Below are positions 1 to 9,078 of a stretch of 64,000 nucleotides of DNA, piece after piece. Source of the stretch: Rhizobium rhizogenes (lineage in GTDB: Bacteria; Pseudomonadota; Alphaproteobacteria; Rhizobiales; Rhizobiaceae); the NCBI RefSeq assembly GCF_002005205.3, contig NZ_CP019702.2, positions 248,001 through 312,000 on the forward strand, read 5' to 3'. The notes under the pieces are model-generated. The model was not told the DNA's origin. It ran no database searches and worked only from the letters and a program-made list of their open reading frames with translations. The translations under genes and the position numbers were made by a program. Position 1 is the stretch's first letter. Every line of letters starts with the position of its first letter.

Positions 1-434
1 ATCCCCACATCTTCGCGGCGGGCGATTGCGCGGCCGTCTCGCAAGCCGCCGGCGGGCATATCCGGTTCGAAAGCTGGCGCAATGCCCGCAGCCAGGCGGA
101 AATCGCCGCGCGCAACAGTCTCGGCGCAAACGAGGCTTTTGCCGCCCTCCCGTGGTTCTGGTCGGATCAATATGATCTCGGCCTTCAGGTCGCGGGCCTG
201 CCGCAGCCCGGACACCAAAGCGTCATCCGTCCGCTCGGCGATGGCGAGCTGGAATTCTTCCTTGAGGACGGCCAGCTTGTCGCAGCAGCCGGGCTGGGTA
301 TCGGCAACAGCGTCGCGAAAGACATAAAACTGGCCGAGATGCTGATTGCCGCCGGCATCAGCCCCGATCCGGCGGCGCTTGCCGATCCCGGCCTCAACCT
401 CAAGACATTGCTGAAAAGCGCGCGGGCGGCCTGA
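1..434 (+). CDS. FAD-dependent ferredoxin reductase-like protein, C-terminal part
   Basis: An open frame enters from the left edge and stops at 432-434, so only about 143 C-terminal residues are present. Near its start is IFAAGDCA, the second FAD-contacting motif of the ferredoxin/rubredoxin reductase fold. About 45 residues later comes LPWFWSDQYDLGLQVAG, the hallmark of the C-terminal reductase domain in Rieske-dioxygenase ferredoxin reductases. Such enzymes pass electrons from NAD(P)H through FAD to a ferredoxin that feeds an oxygenase. The stop overlaps the next start (TGATG), so the two genes are probably translated from one message. The oxygenase partner, if any, lies outside the window. 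Confidence 0.85.
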   Translation, partial: PHIFAAGDCAAVSQAAGGHIRFESWRNARSQAEIAARNSLGANEAFAALPWFWSDQYDLGLQVAGLPQPGHQSVIRPLGDGELEFFLEDGQLVAAAGLGIGNSVAKDIKLAEMLIAAGISPDPAALADPGLNLKTLLKSARAA

Positions 435-1279
435 TGCAGAAGCTGCTCGTTTTTCAATCGCTCTGGGCCATGGAACGGCTAAACGGCAATGGCCCTGAAC
501 CCGGCCTTGAGGAAAACATTGCCCGGATCGCCGAAGCCGGGTTTGACGGGATCAGCGCGCATTATACCGACCGTGCGGATGTGCGGCGTCTCAATGAGGC
601 GATCCGTGGTACTGGCCTCAGGGTCGAAGGCGTGTGCTTTCCACGCAATGTTGACGACCTGCGCCACACGCTGGAACTGGCGCAGGAATTTCCGGTCAGC
701 CATATCGATCTGCAGGCGGATATTCGCCCGCGCCGGGTGGAGGACTGCCTGCCATTGCTGGACGGCTGGATGCGGCTTGTCGAGAAGGCTGGCGTTCCCG
801 TCTTCATCGAGACCCACCGCAACCGCATCACCAGCGACCTCCTATTTACGCTGGACCTACTCGAACAGCGACCCGATCTGCCGCTTCTCGCCGATCTCTC
901 CCATTATCTCGTTGCCCGCGAATTTGCCTTTCCGGTGGAAGACGAGAGCCACAGGCAAATCCACCGCATCCTCCACAATGCGCAGGCATTTCACGGCCGC
1001 GTAGGCTCCTGCGAGCAGATCCAGATCGAGATTTCCTTTGCCCATCACCGGCCATGGGTCGATCTATTTCTGGACTGGTGGGACTATGGGTTCCGGCACT
1101 GGCGATCCCGTGCGCCCGATACTGCCGAGCTGGTCTTCACCTGCGAACTCGGCCCTCGGCCCTATGCGATTACCGACCGGGACGGCAACGATTCCACCGA
1201 CAGATGGGCGGAATCGCTGCGGCTGAAGACGATGGCGCAGGCATTATGGGCGGAGGCCGCTTATCCCGTGAAGCAGTGA
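434..1279 (+). CDS. sugar phosphate isomerase/epimerase-like TIM-barrel protein
   Basis: This 281-residue protein has the xylose-isomerase-like TIM-barrel pattern: an N-terminal LEENIARIAEAGFDGISAHY strand-helix unit, IDLQAD, then VFIETHRNR and LADLSHY, where the Glu, His and Asp residues would bind the metal. A late glutamate in TCELGPRPY fits the usual fourth ligand region. Proteins of this fold isomerise or epimerise sugars and related hydroxy-acids, or act as hydrolases, so the substrate is not predictable. The start codon overlaps the stop of the reductase gene, suggesting a shared catabolic operon that begins left of the window. It converges on the lipoprotein gene across a 28-base gap. 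Confidence 0.75.
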   Translation: MQKLLVFQSLWAMERLNGNGPEPGLEENIARIAEAGFDGISAHYTDRADVRRLNEAIRGTGLRVEGVCFPRNVDDLRHTLELAQEFPVSHIDLQADIRPRRVEDCLPLLDGWMRLVEKAGVPVFIETHRNRITSDLLFTLDLLEQRPDLPLLADLSHYLVAREFAFPVEDESHRQIHRILHNAQAFHGRVGSCEQIQIEISFAHHRPWVDLFLDWWDYGFRHWRSRAPDTAELVFTCELGPRPYAITDRDGNDSTDRWAESLRLKTMAQALWAEAAYPVKQ

Positions 1280-1307
1280 CGACGGGTGCGGACAAGCCCT
1301 TCTGATC

Positions 1308-2186
1308 CTATTTCGGCGCCACCTTCGCCTGTTTGTCCGTCCATTCGGGCGGCGCGCCGAACTGGTCGGCGACCATTCCCTGCAGGCCGCGCGAGCGGCC
1401 ATAGGCATCGCATTCGGCATATTTCGGTTTTCCCCCAAGGGCCGAGCGCATGCGGTGGCCGGACGGGATCGAGATATCCAGACCTTCGGAGGTTTTGCCG
1501 GTGACGAGGATGCGCGCGAAATAATTGGCGAAGTTGGAGGCAAGCCCGTAGGCATCACCGATTTCCGAAACACGGGCATTGTCGGTGAAGGAATTGGCAC
1601 CCTTCGACCAGACGGCTGCCGCGCGCTGGACGCCGGTACTGTCCACCGCCTCCGCCTCGACCGCCAGGCCGCCGAGCCCGACGGGCAGACGCGGCACGCC
1701 GACCGGCAGGACAAAATTGCTGCCGAGCGACACCGCCGTCGAAACACCGGCCATGGTCTTGTCGGTCGGCACCAGATCGGTGATGACGGTACGCACCGTC
1801 ATGTCCGCCGGCTGGCCAAGAGCGGCGATCCGGTATCTGTCGCTGAGCGCCACGCAGATGGCGCGATCGAGCGCGTTCGACACGAGCGCACGGTCCTTTT
1901 CCGAAGTGACCCGCGACGAAGCGGTGAAGGAAAAGGTGGTGGGCACGATGGCGACGGTTTTGACCGCCGCCAGTCCCTTGGCATCCACGAAGGTTCTGGT
2001 CTTGGTGAATTTGCCCTTGGCGGGGCTGAGCTGGGCATAGGATGTCAGCGTGCCGCCCTCCTGCAGCGGAACGGAGGCACAGCCGGACATGATGAGGGCA
2101 AAAGGCAAGGTGGCGAAGGTGGCGCTCCGGCTGCGCGCAACTTTGCTGCCGCTGGCCGTGACGAACGGATTCCGCTGGTGTTTCAT
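1308..2186 (-). CDS. DUF3313-like outer-membrane lipoprotein
   Basis: The 292-residue product starts with a basic N-terminus and a hydrophobic stretch ending in the lipobox IMSGC, with Cys36 as the likely lipidated residue. I chose the ATG at 2186 because it has GGAG about nine bases upstream and gives a proper lipoprotein signal; an upstream in-frame start at 2276 would bury that signal. The rest has the look of DUF3313 lipoproteins: a central AIVPTTFSF strand, an alanine/valine-rich middle and no catalytic motif I recognise. It lies about 100 bases downstream of the histidine kinase gene on the same strand, so it may belong to the two-component/efflux locus. Its function is unknown. Confidence 0.7.
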   Translation of the reverse strand: MKHQRNPFVTASGSKVARSRSATFATLPFALIMSGCASVPLQEGGTLTSYAQLSPAKGKFTKTRTFVDAKGLAAVKTVAIVPTTFSFTASSRVTSEKDRALVSNALDRAICVALSDRYRIAALGQPADMTVRTVITDLVPTDKTMAGVSTAVSLGSNFVLPVGVPRLPVGLGGLAVEAEAVDSTGVQRAAAVWSKGANSFTDNARVSEIGDAYGLASNFANYFARILVTGKTSEGLDISIPSGHRMRSALGGKPKYAECDAYGRSRGLQGMVADQFGAPPEWTDKQAKVAPK

Positions 2187-2290
2187 TGCATGTGCTCCGG
2201 TTGGAAAGATTTCCTGTGCCCCGCACGCTACGACAGCTAAAATTGCGGCAGCATTACAATCGCGGTCCGCAGGCACTGCAAAAATGGCGA

Positions 2291-3628
2291 TCAGAAGCAG
2301 AGCCGGAATGTGCTTCCGAAGGCAGAACTTTCCAGAAGGACACGTCCATTGTGATCGGCGACGATCTGCTTGACGAGACTGAGACCGAGGCCTGCTCCCG
2401 TGCTTCGCGGGGTCACGCGATAGAATGGCTCGAATATCCGCTCCTGCTGGTCCTCGGCTATGCCCTGCCCTTCGTCGGAAACCGCGATCTCGCCATTGGC
2501 AAGAACCGACACATGGATCATTCCCCGGTTGCCGCCGTGATCAATGGCGTTGCGCACGATATTGCTGACGGCACGCGGCAGGGCGAACGGGTTACCCTGC
2601 ATCTCGTATCGCGCAATCCTGGTATCGAAGGCAATATCGTAACCCGCAGACAGCGCCAGCGGCGCAAGATCGGCAACGACAGTGCGGGCGATCTCCACCA
2701 GATCGACCGTCTCCCACCGGTCATGCACCTGATCGTTCCGCTCGACCGCCAGAAGCTGTTCCGTGGTTTCGCCGAGCCGTGCGACATCCTCCATCAGCCG
2801 CTGCCGTTCCGGCCCTTCCGGCAGGCCCTCTATCCGGGTCTGCATGATGGCGATCGGTGTTCTGAGTTCATGCGCCGCGTCGATGAGAAAACGCTGGCGT
2901 GCCCGAAACTGCTGCTCGAGCCGTTCGAGGATGCTGTTGAAGGATACGATCAGCGGCACGACTTCGCGTGGCACATCCTCGACGGGCAGCTTCGCGCCCG
3001 CCCGGCGCGGGTCGATCTCCGGGGCTTTCCGGACGACGGAACTGAGACCGGCGAGCGCCTGGCGCACGATGCGGGGCACGGAAAAGAACACCGCAGGCAG
3101 GATAACCGCCAGCAGCGGAACATAGATCGGATAGGTGCCGAAAAGAAGCGTCAGAAACGACGCGCTGATATGGGAGGTTCCGCCGAACATGACCCTCAAC
3201 GGGCCAGATGCCGTATCGAGACTTTCAGACAGCGCGACCTCGGATATGCCGGCACCGCCGCGAATATCGGCATCCACCATCAGATGGGCGTAACGCGATA
3301 GCTCGGCATAGACCGGCGGCACAGCGCCATAGGTCACGGACTGGCCATCCAGCGTCGAGGCAACGAACCAGAGTTCTTCATTCTCCGCCTTGAGAGCCTT
3401 CAGCGCCGGCCCCTCGGTGATGACGAGCCCTTTCTGCGGATCGAGCGAAAGCGACTCGTCGAGTGTCGAAGACAGGTCCTCCCAAAGCCCGATATTGGGA
3501 GAGACCCGCATCACCCCGTAAATGCAGAGGCCGACGATGACGACCGCGATCATGGCGGAGACAACGATGCTGAGCTGCCAGCTCAATTGCCACCACAGGG
3601 ACGGATTGGACTTGCCCTTCACCTTCAT
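2291..3628 (-). CDS. two-component sensor histidine kinase
   Basis: The 445-residue protein has one membrane helix near residues 15-40, a periplasmic sensor loop to about 165, a second helix near 167-187, then the kinase core. The H-box DAAHELRTP places the phosphorylated histidine at about His253. The ATPase domain shows the N-box NIVRNAIDHGG (about 357-366), the G1 box DEGQGI and the G2 region GAGLGLSLVKQI. All catalytic motifs look intact. Its start overlaps the stop of the response-regulator gene (ATGA at 3625-3628), so the pair is translationally coupled. The divergent RND efflux operon is the natural candidate target. The stimulus is unknown. Confidence 0.92.
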   Translation of the reverse strand: MKVKGKSNPSLWWQLSWQLSIVVSAMIAVVIVGLCIYGVMRVSPNIGLWEDLSSTLDESLSLDPQKGLVITEGPALKALKAENEELWFVASTLDGQSVTYGAVPPVYAELSRYAHLMVDADIRGGAGISEVALSESLDTASGPLRVMFGGTSHISASFLTLLFGTYPIYVPLLAVILPAVFFSVPRIVRQALAGLSSVVRKAPEIDPRRAGAKLPVEDVPREVVPLIVSFNSILERLEQQFRARQRFLIDAAHELRTPIAIMQTRIEGLPEGPERQRLMEDVARLGETTEQLLAVERNDQVHDRWETVDLVEIARTVVADLAPLALSAGYDIAFDTRIARYEMQGNPFALPRAVSNIVRNAIDHGGNRGMIHVSVLANGEIAVSDEGQGIAEDQQERIFEPFYRVTPRSTGAGLGLSLVKQIVADHNGRVLLESSAFGSTFRLCF

Positions 3629-4299
3629 GCCTCTTCCTTCAGCAGATAACCGATGCCGCGGATATTATGCACGCTCACCCCGGCCGATACGTCCAGCAGA
3701 CGCTTGCGCAGCCGCGATATATGCGCGTCGAGCGCATTGGACTGAATCTCCTCCTCGTAGTTATAGACGGCCGCCTCGAGCGTGGAGCGCAGCACGGATT
3801 TGCCTTTGCGTTTCGCGAGCGCGACGAGGACCAGAAGCTCGCGTCTTGGCAGATCGAAGGGAGCCGAATTGATCGTGATGCTGAGATGCAGCGGGTCGAT
3901 CACGATACGTCCGGCGGTGATCTGGGCCGGCGCAAGGTTTGCCGGCCGTCTCAACACCGCACGCACCCGCGCCAGAAGCTCACCGACGAGAAACGGCTTG
4001 CCCAGATAATCATCGGCGCCGCCGTCCAGCCCCGCAATGCGCTCCTCCGGTTCGTTCATCGCCGTCAAGAGGATGATCGGCGTATCGACACCGGCGCGGC
4101 GCAGTTTCGGGATGAAGGCAAGGCCCTCCCCGTCCGGCAGGCGACGGTCAAGCAGGATGGCGTCATAGACATGCTGGCGCGTCAGCTCCATCGCATCGCC
4201 AAGCCACATCGTGTGGTCGATGACGATGCCCTGCTTGCCGAGCGTTGCCGACAGCGCATCCGCCATTTCCTTTTCATCTTCGATCAACAGAAGTCTCAT
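3625..4299 (-). CDS. OmpR/PhoB-family response regulator
   Basis: This 224-residue regulator has a receiver domain with the acidic pair at residues 7-9, the phosphoacceptor Asp51 in ILLDRRLPDG, a conserved Thr in ILLTA and Lys in GKPF. From about residue 125 there is a winged-helix DNA-binding domain with LPRREL, LDAHISRLRKRL and the C-terminal hairpin VHNIRGIGYLL. It heads the minus-strand pair with the kinase. The 186 bases between its start and the divergent RND adaptor gene must hold both promoters, so it probably controls the pump, itself, or both. Confidence 0.93.
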   Translation of the reverse strand: MRLLLIEDEKEMADALSATLGKQGIVIDHTMWLGDAMELTRQHVYDAILLDRRLPDGEGLAFIPKLRRAGVDTPIILLTAMNEPEERIAGLDGGADDYLGKPFLVGELLARVRAVLRRPANLAPAQITAGRIVIDPLHLSITINSAPFDLPRRELLVLVALAKRKGKSVLRSTLEAAVYNYEEEIQSNALDAHISRLRKRLLDVSAGVSVHNIRGIGYLLKEEA

Positions 4300-4485
4300 G
4301 GATCACCGTCCCTTCGCCATCCGTTGTCTGCCAGAAAGGTTGCGGCAGTATTGCGGCGACAGGGGCGGTTCAGGGTAATGCTGCTGCAATTATGGCCCCC
4401 TATCCAGACATCATCCGCCTGAGAACAGGCGACATGACCGCTCGGCGAGCGGCCACAGAGAAAGCTTTGCCTGGAAGGATTGATT
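4300..4485. promoter_or_regulatory. divergent promoter region between response regulator and RND operon
   Basis: This gene-free gap separates two divergent starts and must contain promoters for both units. I could not pick out convincing -35/-10 pairs or a clear OmpR-type direct repeat by eye. A ribosome site GGAAGG at 4473-4478 serves the adaptor gene and supports the ATG at 4486 over the TTG at 4480. Confidence 0.5.
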
Positions 4486-5634
4486 ATGTGGGTAAAGAAA
4501 ACCATCAAAACCGGCATCGTGCTTGCGGGCTGCGTTGTCGTCGTCACCGCTCTCGACACGGCGCGCGGCAGCGTCGATGCCAATGAGCGCCTCAAGGGCA
4601 TTGTCGAAGCCGCCACCATGAGCCCGGCCGGCATTCCGTTCGAACTGGCGGCCTCGGAAACGGCGAGAATCGCCGCACGCCGGATGGCGGAAAAGCTCAG
4701 CATCAGCGGCGAGCTTCAGCCTGTCAGCCGCGTTGTGATCCGCGCCCGCGAGGCTGGAAAGATCCTCGACATGAACGTCCGGGACGGACAGGCGGTAAAG
4801 GCGGGCGATGTGCTGGTGCGCTTTGAAACCGACGATCTGCAATCGGCGCTGCTGCAACGGCAAAGCGACCGGGATGCGGCCGAGGCCGAATTGACGCTGG
4901 CGATGCAGGCCCTGACGAGGACGGAACAGCTTGCCGCCAAGAACATTGCGTCAGCCGAACAGCTGGACAAGGCGAAAAGCGATGTGGTGGTGAAAACGGC
5001 AAGGGTTCAGAGCCTTTCGGCACAGGCCGATATTGCCCGCCTCGCCCTGCGCAATGCGGAAATCCGCGCGCCTTTCAGCGGCACCGTCACGCGCCGGCTG
5101 GCCGAGGCCGGCGCACGCGTCGGCGCCGACGGCGAGCTTCTGACGCTGGTCGATACAAGCGTTCTGGAGGCGAAGGTCCTCGTCGCCACCCGCGACATTC
5201 CGCGTGTTGCGCTGGGCCAGACAGCGGAACTGGAGATCGACGGCGTCAGCGGCCAGACCGTCCCGAGCACCGTCGAGCGCATCAGCCCGGTTGCCGAAGA
5301 TGGCACGCGTTTCGTCGCCGTCTACCTGCGGCTTGTCAATCACGACGGGCGGCTGTGGGGCGGGATGTTCGCCAGCGGGTCGATCCTCGTGCGCGAAAAA
5401 AACGATGCGCTCGTGGTTCCCGCCATAGCACTGCGCAAGGATGAAACCGGTTATCACGTTCTGAAAGTGCTGGATGGCCATCTCCGCCGCCAGACGGTGG
5501 CGCTGGGATCACGCTGGAACGACGGCAGCCTGATCGAGGTCGCCGCCGGGCTGAAGGATGGCGAAACAATCCTGACCGCTCCGCTTCCGGAATTGCAGCC
5601 CGACATGGCCGTGACCATAGACAGGGCAGGCTGA
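4486..5634 (+). CDS. RND efflux periplasmic adaptor (membrane fusion protein)
   Basis: The 382-residue protein opens with a short basic stretch and a hydrophobic segment (GIVLAGCVVVVTAL) that acts as signal or anchor. The lipoyl half-motifs follow: VVIRAREAGKILDMNVRDGQ, then a coiled-coil hairpin of about 90 residues rich in Ala/Glu/Lys, then IRAPFSGTVTRRLAEAG. Beta-barrel and membrane-proximal domains complete the fold. Adaptors of this type link an inner-membrane RND pump to an outer-membrane channel. No outer-membrane factor is encoded nearby, so the channel must be supplied from elsewhere. The stop lies one base before the permease start. Confidence 0.9.
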   Translation: MWVKKTIKTGIVLAGCVVVVTALDTARGSVDANERLKGIVEAATMSPAGIPFELAASETARIAARRMAEKLSISGELQPVSRVVIRAREAGKILDMNVRDGQAVKAGDVLVRFETDDLQSALLQRQSDRDAAEAELTLAMQALTRTEQLAAKNIASAEQLDKAKSDVVVKTARVQSLSAQADIARLALRNAEIRAPFSGTVTRRLAEAGARVGADGELLTLVDTSVLEAKVLVATRDIPRVALGQTAELEIDGVSGQTVPSTVERISPVAEDGTRFVAVYLRLVNHDGRLWGGMFASGSILVREKNDALVVPAIALRKDETGYHVLKVLDGHLRRQTVALGSRWNDGSLIEVAAGLKDGETILTAPLPELQPDMAVTIDRAG

Positions 5635-5635
5635 G

Positions 5636-8600
5636 ATGTTCCTGACCCGCATATCCGTTTCCCATCCCGTCTTCGCCACCATGATGATGGTGGCGCTTCT
5701 GGTCATGGGCATGTTTTCGCTGCAGCGTCTGGGGCTGGATCAATATCCCAATGTCGACGTGCCCGTCGTGGTGGTGGTCACCACCTATCCCGGCGCGACA
5801 CCGGAGACCGTGGAAACCGAAGTGACACGCCCGGTCGAGGATGCGCTGAACGCTATCGGCGGACTGGATGAGATCACCTCGACCTCCTACGAAGGGCGCT
5901 CGGTGGTCGTCGTGAAGTTCAAGCTCGAGGTCCAGGCTGCGGCCGCAGCGCAGGAGGTGCGCGACAAGGTCGCCGCAATCGAGACGAATTTGCCGGAAGA
6001 GGCCAAGAAACCGGCCGTATCCCGCTTCGACCCCGCGGCTGAACCGATCCTGTCGCTGGCAATCAGTTCACCCTCGCTGGATGTGCCGGCGCTCACCGCC
6101 CTTGCCGATCAGAAGGTGGTGCGCCAGCTGACCACGGTTGCGGGTGTCGGACAGGCGACCCTGGTCGGCGGCCGCAAGCGGCAGATCGACGTTGCGATAG
6201 ACGAGACGCGCATGCGCGCGCTCGGGGTGGGCATCAACGAGGTGGTGAACGCGCTGCGCACCGGCAATGGCGACAGCCCGGCCGGCAGCATCGTCGATAC
6301 CGTATCCGAACGAACCATCCAGGTTCAGGGCCGCATCAGGGAGCCGCAGGCGCTGCTGGACATGGTGGTGGCGAGGCGAGGAGGTGTGGCAATCCCGCTT
6401 CGTGACGTCGCCACGGTTTCCGAAGGCGCAGCCGATGCCGAAAACCGCGCGCTTTATAATGGCCGCACAGCCCTTGCGATCGACATCGTCAAGGTTCAGG
6501 ACGCCAATACCGTGCAGGTGGTCACGGATGTGAGGAACCGCCTCGATGAACTCAATGCCGAGCTTGCCCCGCACAATGTGCAATTGCGCATTGTCACGGA
6601 TACCTCCACGCCCATCCGCGAATCCGTCGATCAGGTGCAGATGACATTGATCGAAGGGGCGGCGCTCGCCATCGCCATCGTCTTCCTGTTCCTGAATTCC
6701 TGGCGCAGCACGGTGATCACCGGGCTGACACTGCCAATCGCGATCATCGGCACACTCGTCATCATCGATTTTCTCGGTTTCACCCTCAATACCCTCAGCC
6801 TCCTGGCTCTCACCCTCTCCATCGGCATTCTGGTGGATGACGCGATCGTCGTTAGGGAAAACATCACCCGGCATCTGCATATGGGCAAATCCCATATCCG
6901 CGCCGCACTCGACGGCACCAACGAAATCGGGCTCGCGGTGGTCGCGACCACCGCCACCATCGTCGCGGTCTTCCTGCCGGTCGCTTTCATGGACGGCATT
7001 GTCGGCCGGTTCTTCTACGAGTTCGGCGTGACGGTCTCAGCGGCGGTGCTGATCTCGCTCTTCGTTGCCTTCACCCTTGACCCGATGCTTTCGAGCGTCT
7101 GGTACGATCCGGATACGCATCCGGACACAAAACGCGGCCCGGTCGGGCGGCTGGTCGCCCGTTTCGATCGCGGCTTCGAATGGCTGGCCGAGCGGTACCG
7201 GCGTCTGATCGGCTGGACATTGCGCCACCGCCTCGCCACCCTGCTCACCACATCAGGCATCTTCATCGGCAGCCTGTTCATGGTGCCGCTGGTCGGCGTG
7301 GAATTCGTGCCTGATACCGATGAGGGCCGTTTCCAGGTCACCGTCACGGCACCGGCGGGCTCTTCCCTGGACTATACGACGGCGAAGGTGCGACAGGTCG
7401 AAAACGCGCTGAGAGAGTTTCCCGAGGTCGAGACGCTTTATTCCACCATCAACACCGGCGGCGCGGCGGGCAAACAGCGCGGCGCGGTACTGGTCGGACT
7501 GGTGCCGCTGGCAGCGCGCACGCAAACACCCGCCATGCTGGCCGAACCGGTCCGCAAGCGCCTTTCGGCCATACCGGGCATAGAGGTCGCGATCCTTCAG
7601 AACGGTCTTGGCGGCGGCGAAAGCCCGGTGCAGATCAGCATCCTCGGCGACGACCGCGCCGTTCTCGAAAAAATCGCCGCCGGTCTGGTGGACGACATGA
7701 AAAAAATCCCCGGCCTCGTGGATGTGAATTCCAGCGCCCGCAACGTCACCTCGGTGCTTTCCGTGCGCCTGAAACGCCAGGCGGCGAGCGATCTCGGCAT
7801 ATCCCGCTCCGATCTCGCCACCGCACTCTCTCCCCTCATCGGCGGCGAGGATGTGTCGACATGGACGGATACGGACGGCAACAGCCACGATATCGTGGTG
7901 CGCCTGCCCGGCGAACGGCGTTCCGACGCCACAAGACTGGGCGAGCTGATGATCGCAACCGGCCGCACCGCATCGAATGGCGCACCTGAGATGGTGCATC
8001 TCGATCAGGTCGCGGAGATCGGCACCGTGCCGGCGCCCGCCGAAATCCGCCGCATCGACAATCGCCGCGAAGTGCTGGTTTCGGCCAATATTGCCGGCCG
8101 CTCGCTCGGCGAGGTGATGGAGACCGTGCGAAACCTGACGGCCGCCCGCGATCTACCCGACGGTTACCGCATCCGCTTCGGCGGCGAGGCCGAGACCATG
8201 CAGGAAACCATCGGCCACATGGTCAAGGCGCTCATCATGGCGGTTATCTTCATCTATATCGTGCTTGCCTCGCAATTCGGCAGCTTCCTGCAGCCGCTCG
8301 CCATCATGGCCTCGCTGCCGCTCTCGCTGGCCGGCGTCCTTCTGGGCCTGATGGTGGCCGGCAGCACGATCAACATGTTCTCGCTGATCGGCTTCATCAT
8401 GCTGATGGGCCTCGTGACCAAGAACGGCATATTGCTGGTGGATTTCGCCAACCGCGAGAGGAAGCGCGGGCTTTCCCTCAACGAGGCTCTGGCGAACGCC
8501 GGCGTCATCCGCTTCCGGCCGATCATCATGACGACGCTTGCGATGATCTTCGGCATGATCCCGCTCGGGCTCGCAATCGGCGGCGGCGGCGCTCAGCGCG

Positions 8601-8788
8601 CGCCAATGGCGCATGCGGTGGTCGGCGGCCTCATCAGTTCCACCCTCCTCACCCTGATCGTCGTGCCGACCATCCTCTCCTATATCGACAGCATCGTCAG
8701 GCGTTTTGCCCACCTGATGCCGAAAGCGCCTGACGATGCGGAGAAAGCGGAGCACCCGGCCCACCCCGGTGAGGTGCAAGCCGGGTGA
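5636..8788 (+). CDS. RND multidrug efflux permease (HAE1-like)
   Basis: At 1050 residues this is a full-length RND pump: an N-terminal helix, a large periplasmic loop, a block of membrane helices around residues 340-500, a second loop and a final helix block. The GILVDDAIVVREN motif in the fourth helix region carries the Asp-Asp pair used for proton relay in hydrophobe/amphiphile pumps. The repeated YPNVDVPVVVV and DLDYT-like loop motifs also fit the family. It forms a two-gene operon with the adaptor and is probably controlled by the divergent two-component system. Substrates are likely drugs, bile-like compounds or plant phenolics, but none can be named from the sequence. Confidence 0.93.
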   Translation: MFLTRISVSHPVFATMMMVALLVMGMFSLQRLGLDQYPNVDVPVVVVVTTYPGATPETVETEVTRPVEDALNAIGGLDEITSTSYEGRSVVVVKFKLEVQAAAAAQEVRDKVAAIETNLPEEAKKPAVSRFDPAAEPILSLAISSPSLDVPALTALADQKVVRQLTTVAGVGQATLVGGRKRQIDVAIDETRMRALGVGINEVVNALRTGNGDSPAGSIVDTVSERTIQVQGRIREPQALLDMVVARRGGVAIPLRDVATVSEGAADAENRALYNGRTALAIDIVKVQDANTVQVVTDVRNRLDELNAELAPHNVQLRIVTDTSTPIRESVDQVQMTLIEGAALAIAIVFLFLNSWRSTVITGLTLPIAIIGTLVIIDFLGFTLNTLSLLALTLSIGILVDDAIVVRENITRHLHMGKSHIRAALDGTNEIGLAVVATTATIVAVFLPVAFMDGIVGRFFYEFGVTVSAAVLISLFVAFTLDPMLSSVWYDPDTHPDTKRGPVGRLVARFDRGFEWLAERYRRLIGWTLRHRLATLLTTSGIFIGSLFMVPLVGVEFVPDTDEGRFQVTVTAPAGSSLDYTTAKVRQVENALREFPEVETLYSTINTGGAAGKQRGAVLVGLVPLAARTQTPAMLAEPVRKRLSAIPGIEVAILQNGLGGGESPVQISILGDDRAVLEKIAAGLVDDMKKIPGLVDVNSSARNVTSVLSVRLKRQAASDLGISRSDLATALSPLIGGEDVSTWTDTDGNSHDIVVRLPGERRSDATRLGELMIATGRTASNGAPEMVHLDQVAEIGTVPAPAEIRRIDNRREVLVSANIAGRSLGEVMETVRNLTAARDLPDGYRIRFGGEAETMQETIGHMVKALIMAVIFIYIVLASQFGSFLQPLAIMASLPLSLAGVLLGLMVAGSTINMFSLIGFIMLMGLVTKNGILLVDFANRERKRGLSLNEALANAGVIRFRPIIMTTLAMIFGMIPLGLAIGGGGAQRAPMAHAVVGGLISSTLLTLIVVPTILSYIDSIVRRFAHLMPKAPDDAEKAEHPAHPGEVQAG

Positions 8789-8868
8789 AGACACCCGCGT
8801 TTTGCATGGAATCCGGCCTTTGACGGAAGAAGCGGCAAGGCTTTTCCCGTCAAAGGTGGCGAAGGCTG

Positions 8869-8976
8869 TCACCGAAGCAGAAGGATGGTGACCGGCCCGG
8901 CCAGAAGCACGGCGAAAACGATAATGGGATGGATGTAACGGGCAAGAAGCCGCAGGGCGGCACGACATAAACGCAT
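8869..8976 (-). CDS. possible 35-residue single-helix membrane protein
   Basis: A short ATG-initiated frame encodes 35 residues: a basic amphipathic start (MRLCRAALRLLARYIH) followed by one hydrophobic helix (PIIVFAVLLAGPVTILLLR). AGGTG lies about four bases before the ATG, a usable ribosome site. The positive-inside arrangement and full-length helix resemble small regulatory subunits of membrane complexes. It lies in the 290-base gap between the RND permease and the NUDIX gene, on the NUDIX strand. I recognise no family, and a chance ORF is possible. Confidence 0.35.
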   Translation of the reverse strand: MRLCRAALRLLARYIHPIIVFAVLLAGPVTILLLR

Positions 8977-9078
8977 AATACACCTGACGAAACGCATCCG
9001 GTGAAACTGGGCATGTCGGATTGCCCCGGCATTACAGCGTCAGATCCGGGCACCGCTCACGGGAAACAGGGCAGCCCG

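Noticed and set aside
2186..3301. 371-codon plus-strand ORF opposite the histidine kinase
   Set aside because: Antisense shadow; the minus strand has intact kinase motifs.
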